A DNA stretch of 64,000 nucleotides from Bacillus cereus G9842 (GTDB taxonomy: Bacteria > Bacillota > Bacilli > Bacillales > Bacillaceae_G). Shown one piece after another: positions 9,723-19,511 of the stretch. The stretch spans positions 651,001-715,000 of the forward strand of contig NC_011772.1 of the NCBI RefSeq assembly GCF_000021305.1. Direction: 5' to 3'. Each line of letters begins with the position of its first letter. Position 1 is the first letter of the stretch. The notes beneath the pieces were generated by a model that worked only from the letters and a program-made list of their open reading frames with translations, made no database searches and was not told where the DNA came from. Position numbers and translations under genes: made by a program.

Positions 9723-12122
9723 ATGAGAAGAAAAGCCCCATTTAAAGTGTTGTCATCATTAGCAATTGCAGCAATTATCGGATGCACATCTGTAATGAGT
9801 GCGCCGTTAGCATATGCAGAAACGCCAGCAAAAGAGAAAGAGAATGTGTCTACAACGCCAATTGATTACAATTTAATTCAAGAAGATCGTTTAGCGGAAG
9901 CTTTGAAAGAAAGAGGAACAATTAATCCAGCATCTTCTAAAGAAGAGACGAAAAAGGCTGTCGAGCAATATATTGAAAAGAAACAAGGAGATCAGGCGAA
10001 CAAAGAAATTCTTCCAGATGCTCCCTCACAAGAAACGTCTGATTTCACAAAAAAAGTAAAAGAGAAAAAGATGGAAGAAAAGGAAAATGTAAAAAAGACT
10101 GAAAAAAATATTAATCTTGAGCAAAAGCCAGAACCAAATAAAAAGCAATTGAATGGGCAAGTTCCAACTTCAAAAGCAAAGCAAGCGCCATATAAAGGAT
10201 CTGTTCGATCAGATAAAGTATTAGTGCTACTCGTTGAATTTAGTGATTATAAACATAATAATATTGATCAAACACCAGGTTATATGTATTCGAAAGACTT
10301 TAGTAGAGAACATTATCAAAAGATGTTGTTTGGTAAGGAGCCTTATACATTATTTGATGGTTCAAAAGTAAAAACATTTAAACAATACTATGAAGAGCAG
10401 TCTGGTGGTAGTTATACGACAGACGGATATGTAACGGAGTGGCTAACAGTTCCAGGAAAAGCATCTGATTATGGAGCTGATGGTAGCAGTGGTCACGATA
10501 ATAAAGGTCCGAAAGGTGCACGTGATTTAGTGAAAGAAGCTTTGCATGCAGCTGCTGAGAAAGGACTAGATTTATCTCAGTTTGATCAGTTTGATAGATA
10601 TGATACAAACGGGGATGGGAATCAAAACGAACCTGACGGTGTAATTGATCATTTAATGGTAATCCATGCTGGTGTTGGTCAAGAAGCTGGTGGCGGTAAA
10701 TTAGGTGATGATGCGATCTGGTCACATCGTTCAAAATTAGCAGTAGATCCAGTAGCGATTGAAGGTACAAAATCAAAGGTAGATTACTTTGGTGGAAAAG
10801 TAGCAGCACATGATTACACAATTGAACCAGAAGATGGAGCTGTAGGTGTGTTTGCGCATGAATTTGGACATGATCTTGGATTACCAGATGAATATGACAC
10901 GAAATATACTGGAAATGGTTCACCTGTCGAAGCTTGGTCATTAATGAGTGGAGGTAGTTGGACAGGAAAAATCGCAGGAACGGAGCCGACAAGTTTTTCA
11001 CCACAAAATAAAGACTTCTTACAAAAGAATATGGGTGGCAACTGGGCAAAAATATTAGAAGTAGATTACGATAAAATTAAGAGTGGTGTGGGAGTTCCTA
11101 CATATATTGATCAAAGTGTTACGAAATCAAATCGTCCAGGCGTTGTACGTGTTAACTTACCAGGTAAAAGTGTTGAAACGATTAAACCGGCGTTTGGAAA
11201 GCATGCATATTATAGTACAAGAGGCGATGATATGCATACAACGTTAGAGACACCATTCTTTGACTTAACAAAAGGAACAAATACAAAATTCGATTATAAA
11301 GCAAATTATGAGTTAGAAGCAGAGTGCGATTTCGTCGAAGTACATGCAGTAACAGAAGATGGAACGAAAACATTAATTGATAGACTTGGAGAAAAAGTAG
11401 TCCAAGGAGATAAAGATACAACAGATGGGAAATGGATTGATAAATCATATGATTTAAGTCAATTTAAAGGCAAAAAAGTGAAACTACAATTCGACTATAT
11501 TACAGATCCGGCTGTAACATATAAAGGTTTTGCGATGGACGATGTAAATGTAACTGTTGATGGACAAGTTGTATTTTCTGATGATGCAGAAGGACAGTCT
11601 AAAATGAATTTAAATGGTTTTGTTGTTTCTGATGGGACAGAGAAGAAAGCTCATTATTACTACTTAGAATGGAGAAACTATGCGGGATCAGATAATGGAT
11701 TAAAAGCAGGAAAAGGTCCAGTGTATAATACAGGTCTTGTCGTTTGGTATGCAGATGATAGCTTTAAAGATAACTGGGTGGGGGTGCATCCAGGTGAAGG
11801 ATTCCTTGGGGTTGTAGATTCTCATCCAGAAGCACTTGTTGGTAATCTGAACGGGAAACCAGCGTACGGTAATACGGGCATGCAAATTGCAGACGCTGCA
11901 TTTTCATTTGATAAAACACCAGCATGGAGTGTAAATTCATTAACACGTGGCCAGTTTAACTATTCTGGATTACAAGGTGTTACAACTTTTGATGATTCAA
12001 AAGTATATAGTAACAAGCAAATTGTAGATTCAGGAAGAAAAGTTCCAAACCTTGGACTTAAATTCCAAGTTGTTGGACAGGCAGAAGATAAATCGGCAGG
12101 CGCTGTTTGGATTAAACGTTAA
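9723..12122 (+). CDS. inhA2: Immune inhibitor A metalloprotease InhA2 (peptidase M6)
   Basis: This 799-residue secreted zinc protease degrades host defence proteins. A signal peptide (about residues 1-32, ending SAPLAYAE) is followed by a charged propeptide, the M6 catalytic domain with the zinc motif HEFGH in [16 protein letters not shown] (about residues 379-394), and C-terminal beta-rich domains. Length and N-terminus fit the InhA family, and the position upstream of plc and sph matches InhA2 in B. cereus. It has a strong AAAGGAGAG site. A PlcR box lies upstream and a terminator follows. Paralogues InhA1 and InhA3 are the alternatives. Confidence 0.93.
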   Translation: MRRKAPFKVLSSLAIAAIIGCTSVMSAPLAYAETPAKEKENVSTTPIDYNLIQEDRLAEALKERGTINPASSKEETKKAVEQYIEKKQGDQANKEILPDAPSQETSDFTKKVKEKKMEEKENVKKTEKNINLEQKPEPNKKQLNGQVPTSKAKQAPYKGSVRSDKVLVLLVEFSDYKHNNIDQTPGYMYSKDFSREHYQKMLFGKEPYTLFDGSKVKTFKQYYEEQSGGSYTTDGYVTEWLTVPGKASDYGADGSSGHDNKGPKGARDLVKEALHAAAEKGLDLSQFDQFDRYDTNGDGNQNEPDGVIDHLMVIHAGVGQEAGGGKLGDDAIWSHRSKLAVDPVAIEGTKSKVDYFGGKVAAHDYTIEPEDGAVGVFAHEFGHDLGLPDEYDTKYTGNGSPVEAWSLMSGGSWTGKIAGTEPTSFSPQNKDFLQKNMGGNWAKILEVDYDKIKSGVGVPTYIDQSVTKSNRPGVVRVNLPGKSVETIKPAFGKHAYYSTRGDDMHTTLETPFFDLTKGTNTKFDYKANYELEAECDFVEVHAVTEDGTKTLIDRLGEKVVQGDKDTTDGKWIDKSYDLSQFKGKKVKLQFDYITDPAVTYKGFAMDDVNVTVDGQVVFSDDAEGQSKMNLNGFVVSDGTEKKAHYYYLEWRNYAGSDNGLKAGKGPVYNTGLVVWYADDSFKDNWVGVHPGEGFLGVVDSHPEALVGNLNGKPAYGNTGMQIADAAFSFDKTPAWSVNSLTRGQFNYSGLQGVTTFDDSKVYSNKQIVDSGRKVPNLGLKFQVVGQAEDKSAGAVWIKR

Positions 12123-12128
12123 TAACAT

Positions 12129-12164
12129 AAAAGCACATTCTTCATATGAAGAGTGTGCTTTTTA
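12129..12164 (+). terminator. inhA2 terminator
   Basis: AAAGCACATTCTTC and GAAGAGTGTGCTTT form a stem around ATAT, followed by T residues. Confidence 0.87.
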
Positions 12165-12440
12165 ATTTGTACAGTAAGTTATTATTTTAGTTTATGTAAT
12201 ACAAATGTTTATTCATGTGTAGTGTATCAAATTATGTGGAGAAAGGAAATATTTCCGAGGAAATTGTCGAAGTATCGTCGTTATTTATAAACTTTCTTTT
12301 TAAAAGAAGTAATGTATTATTGCCTTTACGGCTCAATTTATTTACATTGTTATTTGGTTATACACAAAAGTAATATATTGGGCAAAAAAGAGTTCTATTC
12401 AATATGGCTCTTTTTATAGATAGAAAGGAGTAAGCGATAA
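12165..12440 (+). other. Noncoding AT-rich spacer with weak attenuator-like hairpin
   Basis: No coding potential is visible. Near the right end, AAAAAGAG (about 12388) pairs with CTCTTTTT (about 12408-12415) and is followed by ATA. This could be a weak terminator or attenuator just upstream of the small zinc-ribbon gene at 12441. No other structure was seen. Confidence 0.4.
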
Positions 12441-12785
12441 ATGAAAGAAGTTATTGGATGTCCACAGTGTGAAGGGGATATTACTGTACAACATATTATT
12501 GATCTCCCACATCCTTTTTCATTAAGGTGTCCACATTGTAAGGTGAAGTTGAAAGAAATAAGGGTAACGTCATGTTTAATATTAGCGATGATTTGTATAA
12601 TTCCATTGTTTATTATTATTATTGGAGAGAGTATTAAGGAATTACTAGTAAAATATTTTTCTATTGTAGACAATGTACCAACTGTACTTATTTTCTTTTT
12701 ATTTTGTTATCCATTGTATTATTTCTATGAAAAATATAATGCTATATTGTTTATTAAATATGGTTTGCTGAAAGTTAAAAGTTGA
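12441..12785 (+). CDS. Small zinc-ribbon membrane protein of unknown function
   Basis: This 114-residue protein has an N-terminal zinc ribbon with two Cys pairs, CPQC (residues 8-11) and CPHC (about 31-34), followed by two hydrophobic helices (about 45-63 and 75-97). The layout resembles the CXXC-domain membrane proteins often annotated as hypothetical in Bacillus. The ATG follows AGAAAGGAG. It is 21 bases upstream of another small membrane protein and the two probably form an operon. I do not recognise a specific function. Confidence 0.8.
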   Translation: MKEVIGCPQCEGDITVQHIIDLPHPFSLRCPHCKVKLKEIRVTSCLILAMICIIPLFIIIIGESIKELLVKYFSIVDNVPTVLIFFLFCYPLYYFYEKYNAILFIKYGLLKVKS

Positions 12786-12806
12786 ATTGAATAGGAGATT
12801 ATCATT

Positions 12807-13136
12807 ATGCTTTGGAAAATATATTTAGTTATTGTAGCAATGTTAGCTATTATTTCGTTAGTAAGGGGTATGTTTCAAACACCAATTCAAAAGTTTGACT
12901 TTGTAGTATCTATTATTACGTGGATAGGGCTCTTTGGTTTTGTATTTGATATACAAATATTAACCTCGATTGTTTGGAAATGTATCTTCTTGTTTAGCGT
13001 CATTTGGACTTTAACTGCAGTTTTTGTTTTTCGTTTATATGAAGAGCGAGATGAGCCATTACCTTTTATATTTAAATTAATTGGAATTATTCCAACGCTT
13101 CCATTATATTACGGATTATATCAATATGCATTTTAA
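12807..13136 (+). CDS. Small membrane protein of unknown function
   Basis: This 109-residue protein has about four hydrophobic stretches: near residues 4-20, 30-47, 50-70 and 89-105. The ATG follows TAGGAGATTATC. It is preceded by the zinc-ribbon membrane protein and shares a bidirectional terminator with the convergent MFS gene. No family was recognised. Confidence 0.75.
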   Translation: MLWKIYLVIVAMLAIISLVRGMFQTPIQKFDFVVSIITWIGLFGFVFDIQILTSIVWKCIFLFSVIWTLTAVFVFRLYEERDEPLPFIFKLIGIIPTLPLYYGLYQYAF

Positions 13137-13173
13137 AAAAGACAACGATGGATTATCCCATCATTGTCTTTTT
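13137..13173. terminator. Bidirectional terminator between small membrane gene and MFS gene
   Basis: AAAAGACAACGATGG pairs with CATCATTGTCTTTT, with A- and T-runs on both sides. It serves the convergent genes ending at 13136 and 13153. Confidence 0.85.
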
Positions 13174-14307
13174 TACTTTGCTTCTTACATAAATCATCCC
13201 AGCAAATGTTAATAAAAATGCTGTCCCGATAATGAAGCTGATGCTAGGTGATGCTCCGATTGCGCCGACTGTAAAGGAGCCAGCAACAACTCCTAATGAG
13301 AAGAAGGCATAAAATAATCCGAATGCCTTTCCGCGATTATCGTCTGTAGTATTTTCAACGAGTAAAGCGTTAATAGACGGAAAGAGGATTGCGAATCCAA
13401 TTCCATAAATCATCATTACAATAAAGAGCATACCTTTTGTAGCAAATAATCCGAGTAAAGATAATGCGAATGCCATAACTGCAATCCCGATTAGCATTAG
13501 TTTCGAACGATTAAATCGATCGTAAATACGATTTGTTGGAAGCAAGAAGAAGAGGATAGCAGTAATACCAAATACACTTAACATCATGCCTGTTGTAGAT
13601 GCTTTAAGCGCTAATGCCTCAACTTTTACTGGTAACATATAAGTGACAATTCCTTGTGAAAACATTAATGTGAAAGCACCAATATATGCTTGTAATAACG
13701 GTTCTGATTTTAACAGTTCAATCATATCTTCTTTGTTCATCATTTGCGTTCTTGATGTATCTTTTCTTGATACGTTATTTGGTAAGAAGAATAGAGATAC
13801 GATTGTACCAAGAGCCATTAAAATAGAAATAGTAATGAAGACCCATTCTACGCCAGCTGTTGCTTTCATAATACCGCTGAAAGCAGGTCCTACGATTGCC
13901 GCTGTTCCAACAGCAGCACCAGATAGAGCCATTGCTTTTCCTTGTCTTTTTGCATTTGTTTGTTTTGATAAAAATGTAAAGGCAGCAGGAATTAAAAAGC
14001 CATCACTAAATCCATGCATAAAGCGCACAACTAATAGTTGTTCACCACTTTGAACAACGGTGTATAACAAGACTATGAAACTCGTAATTCCCATGCTTAT
14101 ATAAAGGATTTTTTTTGCACCAAATTTATCGACAGCGGCTCCAGCAATAATATTACCAATCATATTAGCGAATGAGTACATACCGACAACTAGCCCGATA
14201 ATAAGAGGAGTTCCTCCAAGGCTTTGAGCGAAAGTACTCATAATAGGTAATTGTGAAAATGTATCTAAAAATGCCACGATAACGATAAAGTAAATAAAAT
14301 ATTTCAA
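13153..14307 (-). CDS. MFS transporter (DHA1-like, 12 helices)
   Basis: This 384-residue protein has about 12 hydrophobic helices. The loop between helices 2 and 3, NIIAGAAVDKFGAKKILYIS, and the motif-C-like SGAAVGTAAIVGPAFSGI are typical of drug:proton antiporter family 1. It is a monocistronic gene read leftward, with a bidirectional terminator at its end. It lies between two small membrane genes and butanediol dehydrogenase, which gives no clue to the substrate. Efflux of drugs or metabolites is the default guess. Confidence 0.88.
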   Translation of the reverse strand: MKYFIYFIVIVAFLDTFSQLPIMSTFAQSLGGTPLIIGLVVGMYSFANMIGNIIAGAAVDKFGAKKILYISMGITSFIVLLYTVVQSGEQLLVVRFMHGFSDGFLIPAAFTFLSKQTNAKRQGKAMALSGAAVGTAAIVGPAFSGIMKATAGVEWVFITISILMALGTIVSLFFLPNNVSRKDTSRTQMMNKEDMIELLKSEPLLQAYIGAFTLMFSQGIVTYMLPVKVEALALKASTTGMMLSVFGITAILFFLLPTNRIYDRFNRSKLMLIGIAVMAFALSLLGLFATKGMLFIVMMIYGIGFAILFPSINALLVENTTDDNRGKAFGLFYAFFSLGVVAGSFTVGAIGASPSISFIIGTAFLLTFAGMIYVRSKVKKTMMG

Positions 14308-14451
14308 GCGATATTCACCTCTCCAATGCTATTATGGCACAATGCTAATTTCACCTGCAATGAAATTGAATTAACAGATGTGGAAAAAAGTACAAAGTGA
14401 CAAAATATTGAACGTTATTTGTAAAAAATTAGTAGGGATGTGATTGTTTTT

Positions 14452-14480
14452 TTGAAATATATGGATAGAAGTATTATAAT
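14452..14480 (+). promoter_or_regulatory. Promoter of butanediol dehydrogenase gene
   Basis: TTGAAA (14452-14457) and a consensus TATAAT (14475-14480) are separated by 17 bases. The start codon lies about 52 bases downstream of the -10. Confidence 0.65.
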
Positions 14481-14532
14481 AGATTTGTAAACTTCACCAG
14501 GTTAAGTATATACATAGAGAGGGATGTATAAA

Positions 14533-15585
14533 ATGAAAGCACTACTTTGGCATAATCAACGTGATGTACGAGTAGAAGAAGTACCAGAACCAACAGTAAA
14601 ACCAGGAACAGTGAAAATCAAAGTTAAATGGTGTGGTATTTGTGGGACAGACTTGCATGAATATTTAGCAGGGCCTATTTTTATTCCAACAGAAGAACAT
14701 CCATTAACACATGTGAAAGCACCTGTTATTTTAGGTCATGAGTTTAGTGGTGAGGTAATAGAGATTGGTGAAGGAGTTACATCTCATAAAGTGGGAGACC
14801 GTGTTGTTGTAGAACCAATTTATTCTTGTGGTAAATGTGAAGCTTGTAAACATGGACATTACAATGTTTGTGAACAACTTGTTTTCCACGGTCTTGGCGG
14901 AGAAGGCGGCGGTTTCTCTGAATATACAGTAGTACCAGAAGATATGGTTCATCACATTCCAGATGAAATGACGTATGAACAAGGTGCGCTTGTAGAACCA
15001 GCAGCAGTAGCAGTTCATGCAGTACGTCAAAGTAAATTAAAAGAAGGGGAAGCTGTAGCAGTATTTGGTTGCGGTCCAATTGGACTTCTTGTTATCCAAG
15101 CAGCTAAAGCAGCAGGAGCAACTCCTGTTATTGCAGTTGAGCTTTCTAAAGAACGTCAAGAGTTAGCGAAATTAGCAGGTGCAGATTATGTATTAAATCC
15201 AGCAACTCAAGATGTGCTAGCTGAAATTCGTAACTTAACAAATGGTTTAGGTGTAAATGTTAGCTTTGAAGTAACAGGTGTTGAAGTTGTATTACGCCAA
15301 GCGATTGAAAGTACAAGCTTCGAAGGACAAACTGTAATTGTTAGTGTATGGGAAAAAGACGCAACAATTACTCCGAATAATTTAGTATTAAAAGAAAAAG
15401 AAGTTATTGGTATTTTAGGATACCGTCACATCTTCCCAGCTGTTATTAAATTAATTAGCTCTGGTCAAATTCAAGCAGAGAAATTAATTACGAAAAAAAT
15501 TACAGTGGATCAAGTTGTTGAAGAAGGATTTGAAGCACTTGTAAAAGATAAAACACAAGTGAAAATTCTTGTTTCACCTAAATAA
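14533..15585 (+). CDS. bdhA: (R,R)-2,3-butanediol dehydrogenase, zinc-dependent
   Basis: This 350-residue medium-chain dehydrogenase interconverts acetoin and 2,3-butanediol with NAD(H). Catalytic zinc ligands are visible in WCGICGTDLHE (Cys about 37) and the GHE motif of ILGHEFSGEV. A structural-zinc-type Cys cluster CGKCEACKHGHYNVC is at about 97-111. The Rossmann motif is VFGCGPIGLL. ATG 14533 was chosen because the ATG at 14524 lies against the GAGAGGG site. The gene is monocistronic with its own promoter and terminator, and fits overflow carbon metabolism. Confidence 0.92.
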   Translation: MKALLWHNQRDVRVEEVPEPTVKPGTVKIKVKWCGICGTDLHEYLAGPIFIPTEEHPLTHVKAPVILGHEFSGEVIEIGEGVTSHKVGDRVVVEPIYSCGKCEACKHGHYNVCEQLVFHGLGGEGGGFSEYTVVPEDMVHHIPDEMTYEQGALVEPAAVAVHAVRQSKLKEGEAVAVFGCGPIGLLVIQAAKAAGATPVIAVELSKERQELAKLAGADYVLNPATQDVLAEIRNLTNGLGVNVSFEVTGVEVVLRQAIESTSFEGQTVIVSVWEKDATITPNNLVLKEKEVIGILGYRHIFPAVIKLISSGQIQAEKLITKKITVDQVVEEGFEALVKDKTQVKILVSPK

Positions 15586-15596
15586 GATAGAATCGA

Positions 15597-15640
15597 AAAG
15601 AGTAGCCCTTTTCTAGAAATAGAAGAGGGCTACTTTTTTT
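15597..15640 (+). terminator. bdhA terminator
   Basis: AGTAGCCCTTTTCT and AGAAGAGGGCTACT form a long stem followed by seven T residues. Confidence 0.87.
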
Positions 15641-15703
15641 CTATACTGAAAGGTGATAGACTTTCCTGTAACTAAAGGTATTTTGTTTGGAAGGGGAAGT
15701 CTA

Positions 15704-16048
15704 ATGCTTTCATTTATATTGACATTGAAACGGATGCTAAAAGCTTGTTTGCGAGCATGGAAAGATAAAGAATTTCAAGTGTTATTCGTATTAACAATTT
15801 TGACATTAATATCTGGTACAATCTTTTATAGTACAGTGGAGGGGTTACGTCCTCTGGATGCTTTATATTTTAGCGTTGTGACGCTGACTACTGTCGGTGA
15901 TGGGCAATTTAGTCCCCAAACTGACTTCGGAAAGATATTTACGATATTATACATATTTATAGGGATCGGATTAGTGTTTGGATTTATACATAAGTTGGCA
16001 GTTAATGTACAATTGCCAAGTATATTATCGAATAGAAAAAAAGAGTAA
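15704..16048 (+). CDS. nak: NaK cation channel (nonselective Na+/K+ channel)
   Basis: This 114-residue protein is a two-helix tetrameric cation channel. It has an amphipathic N-terminal helix (about 1-18), TM1 (about 24-43), a pore helix, the filter TVGDG at residues 63-67, and TM2 (about 84-104). The filter with Asp66, instead of the Tyr of K+ channels, and the surrounding sequence match the structurally studied B. cereus NaK channel, which conducts Na+ and K+. Residue 68 is Gln here, where I recall Asn in the studied protein. ATG 15704 follows AAGGGGAAG; upstream in-frame codons lack a ribosome binding site. Confidence 0.92.
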   Translation: MLSFILTLKRMLKACLRAWKDKEFQVLFVLTILTLISGTIFYSTVEGLRPLDALYFSVVTLTTVGDGQFSPQTDFGKIFTILYIFIGIGLVFGFIHKLAVNVQLPSILSNRKKE

Positions 16049-16076
16049 AGCATGTGGGTGCTTTACTCTTTTTTTA
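16038..16076 (+). terminator. nak terminator
   Basis: AAAGAGTAAAGCA and TGCTTTACTCTTT pair, overlapping the 3' end of the gene, and a T-run follows. Confidence 0.87.
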
Positions 16077-16162
16077 CATTAGTTTAGACAAGCCTTAATA
16101 ATAGTTTATTAAAATGAAAGTGTATTCATTCATTATATTCACTGTGTATAAAGTTATAATGA

Positions 16163-16178
16163 TATGAACATTTGCATA
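16163..16178 (+). promoter_or_regulatory. PlcR box upstream of plc
   Basis: TATGAACATTTGCATA is a full match to the PlcR consensus TATGNANNNNTNCATA. A -10-like TAGAAT follows at 16193-16198, and the plc start codon is about 124 bases downstream. PlcR-PapR quorum control of plc is established in the B. cereus group. Confidence 0.9.
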
Positions 16179-16301
16179 TTTTGATTTAGTGATAGAATTT
16201 TCATGAAAGGTGGGATATTCTAGTCATAGGTTAACCAGATGACATCATAGGATCCTAACAAAATGTTTACAATAATTCAATTATAAAATGGAGGATTTTA
16301 T

Positions 16302-17153
16302 ATGAAAAAGAAAGTACTTGCTTTAGCGGCAGCTATTACATTAGTTGCTCCATTACAAAGTGTTGCATTTGCTCATGAAAATGATGGGGGACAGAGATTT
16401 GGAGTTATTCCGCGCTGGTCTGCTGAAGATAAACATAAAGAAGGCGTGAATTCTCATTTATGGATTGTAAATCGTGCAATTGATATTATGTCTCGTAATA
16501 CAACACTTGTAAAACAAGATCGAGTTGCACTATTAAATGAATGGCGTACTGAGTTAGAGAACGGTATTTATGCTGCTGACTATGAAAATCCTTATTATGA
16601 TAATAGCACATTTGCTTCACATTTCTATGACCCTGACAATGGGAAAACTTATATTCCGTATGCAAAGCAGGCAAAGGAAACTGGAGCTAAATATTTTAAA
16701 TTAGCTGGTGAGTCTTACAAAAATAAAGATATGAAACAAGCATTCTTCTATTTAGGATTATCTCTTCATTATTTAGGTGATGTAAACCAACCGATGCATG
16801 CGGCAAACTTTACGAATCTTTCGTATCCACAAGGATTCCATTCTAAATATGAAAACTTTGTAGATACGATAAAAGATAATTATAAAGTAACGGATGGAAA
16901 TGGGTATTGGAACTGGAAAGGTACGAATCCAGAAGATTGGATTCATGGAGCGGCAGTAGTTGCGAAGCAAGATTATGCTGGCATTGTAAATGATAATACG
17001 AAAGATTGGTTCGTAAGAGCAGCTGTATCACAAGAATATGCAGATAAATGGCGCGCTGAAGTTACACCAATGACAGGTAAGCGTTTAATGGATGCACAAC
17101 GTGTTACTGCTGGATATATTCAGCTTTGGTTTGATACGTACGGAAATCGTTAA
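16302..17153 (+). CDS. plc: Phosphatidylcholine-preferring phospholipase C
   Basis: This 283-residue precursor is a secreted three-zinc phospholipase that cleaves phosphatidylcholine to diacylglycerol and phosphocholine. A signal peptide (about 1-24) and a short propeptide precede the mature enzyme, which begins WSAEDKHKEG at Trp39. Its N-terminal Trp and His14 are zinc ligands in the known structure, as are the His and Asp of SLHYLGDVNQPMHAANF. Total length matches the family exactly. It is driven from a PlcR box and followed by sph, with a hairpin between them. Also called bc-PLC or cereolysin A. Confidence 0.97.
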   Translation: MKKKVLALAAAITLVAPLQSVAFAHENDGGQRFGVIPRWSAEDKHKEGVNSHLWIVNRAIDIMSRNTTLVKQDRVALLNEWRTELENGIYAADYENPYYDNSTFASHFYDPDNGKTYIPYAKQAKETGAKYFKLAGESYKNKDMKQAFFYLGLSLHYLGDVNQPMHAANFTNLSYPQGFHSKYENFVDTIKDNYKVTDGNGYWNWKGTNPEDWIHGAAVVAKQDYAGIVNDNTKDWFVRAAVSQEYADKWRAEVTPMTGKRLMDAQRVTAGYIQLWFDTYGNR

Positions 17154-17163
17154 GTATTTGAAG

Positions 17164-17200
17164 AAGGTCAAATCTCAGAATAGAGTATTTGGCCTTTTTA
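17164..17200 (+). terminator. Hairpin terminator between plc and sph
   Basis: AAGGTCAAAT (17164-17173) and ATTTGGCCTT (17187-17196) pair with one G-U and are followed by a T-run. It stands inside the plc-sph pair, so sph must be reached by read-through or use a separate promoter. I saw no clear PlcR box between the genes. Confidence 0.7.
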
Positions 17201-17229
17201 TCACTATACAATACATGGAGGTATGAAAC

Positions 17230-18231
17230 GTGAAAGGTAAATTGCTAAAAGGTGTACTTAGCTTAGGTGTTGGTTTAGGAGCTTTATATAGCGGAACGTC
17301 AGCTCAAGCAGAAGCATCTACAAATCAAAATGATACATTAAAAGTGATGACGCATAATGTATATATGCTATCAACAAACTTATATCCAAACTGGGGACAA
17401 ACTGAGCGTGCTGATTTAATTGGGGCGGCAGATTATATAAAGAATCAAGATGTTGTTATATTAAATGAAGTGTTTGATAATAGCGCATCAGATCGTTTAT
17501 TAGGTAATTTGAAGAAAGAATATCCAAATCAAACAGCAGTATTAGGTCGTAGTAGTGGAAGCGAATGGGATAAAACGTTAGGGAACTATTCATCTTCAAC
17601 TCCTGAAGATGGTGGCGTTGCGATTGTCAGCAAATGGCCAATCGCTGAAAAGATTCAATATGTATTTGCAAAAGGATGCGGGCCAGATAATTTATCGAAT
17701 AAAGGATTTGTATATACGAAAATTAAGAAAAATGATCGTTTCATTCACGTAATTGGGACGCATTTGCAGGCTGAAGATAGTATGTGCGGAAAAACTTCAC
17801 CTGCATCTGTACGTACGAACCAATTAAAAGAAATTCAAGATTTTATTAAAAATAAAAATATACCAAATAATGAGTATGTGTTAATTGGTGGTGATATGAA
17901 CGTAAATAAAATAAATGCAGAGAACAAGAATGATTCAGAGTATACATCTATGTTTAAAACATTGAACGCTTCTGTACCATCTTATACTGGACATACAGCG
18001 ACTTGGGATGCAACGACAAACAGTATTGCAAAATATAATTTCCCTGATAGTCCTGCCGAGTATTTAGATTATATTATTGCAAGCAAAGACCATGCGAACC
18101 CATCGTATATAGAGAATAAGGTGTTACAGCCGAAATCTCCACAATGGACTGTTACATCATGGTTCCAAAAATATACGTATAATGATTACTCTGATCATTA
18201 TCCAGTAGAGGCGACTATTTCTATGAAGTAG
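17230..18231 (+). CDS. sph: Sphingomyelinase C (neutral, magnesium-dependent)
   Basis: This 333-residue precursor is a secreted haemolytic phosphodiesterase that hydrolyses sphingomyelin to ceramide and phosphocholine. The signal peptide covers about residues 1-27 (ending SAQAEA). The DNase I-like fold is shown by MTHNVYML, ILNEVFD with the metal-binding Glu, GTHLQAED, GGDMNVN and the C-terminal SDHYPVEA with catalytic Asp-His. The start is GTG 17230 after TGGAGG; the nearby ATG 17223 reaches a stop after five codons. It is the partner of plc in the cereolysin AB haemolytic unit. Confidence 0.96.
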   Translation: MKGKLLKGVLSLGVGLGALYSGTSAQAEASTNQNDTLKVMTHNVYMLSTNLYPNWGQTERADLIGAADYIKNQDVVILNEVFDNSASDRLLGNLKKEYPNQTAVLGRSSGSEWDKTLGNYSSSTPEDGGVAIVSKWPIAEKIQYVFAKGCGPDNLSNKGFVYTKIKKNDRFIHVIGTHLQAEDSMCGKTSPASVRTNQLKEIQDFIKNKNIPNNEYVLIGGDMNVNKINAENKNDSEYTSMFKTLNASVPSYTGHTATWDATTNSIAKYNFPDSPAEYLDYIIASKDHANPSYIENKVLQPKSPQWTVTSWFQKYTYNDYSDHYPVEATISMK

Positions 18232-18338
18232 TTTCAAAAAGTTTCTTCGTAAAGAAGAAACTTTTTTTATTTGCAAACAGGAAAATCACACTTTCTTTCC
18301 AATATGTATAAGACATATTGAGAAGAGGAGAGAAAAAT

Positions 18339-19511
18339 GTGGATCGAGGAATTTTTAAAGAAGTTCCATTACCGTGTGCATTTTTGGATGAAGTGGCTTT
18401 AGATAGAAATATTCAATCAATTATAGAGTTAAGTGGAAATAAGAAGATTCGTATAGCGAGTAAATCGTTACGTTCTGTTCCGATTATGCAAAAGATTTTA
18501 GCTGCAAATGATCGATTTCAAGGTATTATGTGCTTTTCACCTAGAGAGACTTTATTTTTAATAGAACAAGGATTTAATGATTTATTGCTTGGATATCCTG
18601 CTTATGATGAAAGAGCTTTGTATGAAATTAGTTTGCTAACAAAGAAAGGTTTCATTATAACTTGTATGGTGGATTGTGAAGAGCATATTGTGTATTTAGA
18701 AAAAATTGCTGAGAAATCTAAAGGATGTTTTCGTGTTTGTTTGGATATTGATATGAGTAGTCGTTTCTTTCAATTTCATTTTGGTGTACAAAGATCCCCA
18801 GTAAAAAATGTGCAGGATGCGTTGAAAGTAGTAGAAAAGGTGAGAAGGTCATCATATTTAATGTTAGATGGTGTGATGGGTTATGAAGCTCAAATTGCTG
18901 GGGTGGGAGACCATATACCGAATCAATGGCTGAAAAGTAAAGTGATTTCGTATTTAAAGCAGAAATCAGTGCTAGAAGTTAAAGAAAGAAGAGAATATAT
19001 TGTAAAAGCAATACAAAAACTTGGTATTGAGCTAAGGTTTGTAAATGGAGGCGGAACAGGAAGCATAAAAACAACTGAGAAAGATAATTCAGTTTCAGAG
19101 ATTACAATAGGTTCTGCTTTTTATTCTCCGAAGCTGTTTGATTATTATAAAGAGGTGAAATTTCATCCAGCGGTCGGATTTGCCTTACCAGTTGTGCGTA
19201 AACCAGTCCCGTTTATTTACACTTGCCTAGGTGGTGGATATATTGCTTCAGGAGCAGTTGGAAAAGATAAAGAGCCTGAAGTTTGGAGACCAAAGGGTGC
19301 AAAACTATTAGCTTTAGAAGGTGCTGGCGAGGTACAAACGCCAATATTTTATAACGGCGAGGAAAGAGTGGACATAGGAGAGTCCATTTTGTTTCGTCAT
19401 AGTAAGGCTGGTGAATTATGTGAACGCTTTCCTTTTTTGTATCGTGTTAAACAAGGAGAGATTGTTGGGGAGTATTCAACATATCGGGGGGATGGCCAAT
19501 GCTTTCTATAA
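18339..19511 (+). CDS. PLP-dependent alanine racemase/D-threonine aldolase-fold protein (amino acid deaminase/aldolase-like)
   Basis: This 390-residue protein has an N-terminal PLP-binding barrel of the alanine racemase N family. The likely Schiff-base lysine is Lys42 in IRIASKSLRS, and CLDIDMS and VNGGGTGS contribute strand and phosphate-site motifs. The C-terminus resembles the metal-binding domain of D-threonine aldolase/D-serine dehydratase proteins. GTG 18339 follows AGAGGAG; an upstream TTG at 18318 lies before that site. It overlaps the next gene by 13 bases, indicating coupled translation. Substrate is unknown. Confidence 0.8.
   Translation: MDRGIFKEVPLPCAFLDEVALDRNIQSIIELSGNKKIRIASKSLRSVPIMQKILAANDRFQGIMCFSPRETLFLIEQGFNDLLLGYPAYDERALYEISLLTKKGFIITCMVDCEEHIVYLEKIAEKSKGCFRVCLDIDMSSRFFQFHFGVQRSPVKNVQDALKVVEKVRRSSYLMLDGVMGYEAQIAGVGDHIPNQWLKSKVISYLKQKSVLEVKERREYIVKAIQKLGIELRFVNGGGTGSIKTTEKDNSVSEITIGSAFYSPKLFDYYKEVKFHPAVGFALPVVRKPVPFIYTCLGGGYIASGAVGKDKEPEVWRPKGAKLLALEGAGEVQTPIFYNGEERVDIGESILFRHSKAGELCERFPFLYRVKQGEIVGEYSTYRGDGQCFL

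Noticed and set aside
9499..9741. 80-codon frame on the minus strand in the inhA2 leader
   Set aside because: It lies over the repeat element and the inhA2 start, with no ribosome binding site or family resemblance.
15653..15703. Longer N-terminus for the NaK channel
   Set aside because: The added codons lack a ribosome binding site, while ATG 15704 has a good one and gives the known 114-residue length.
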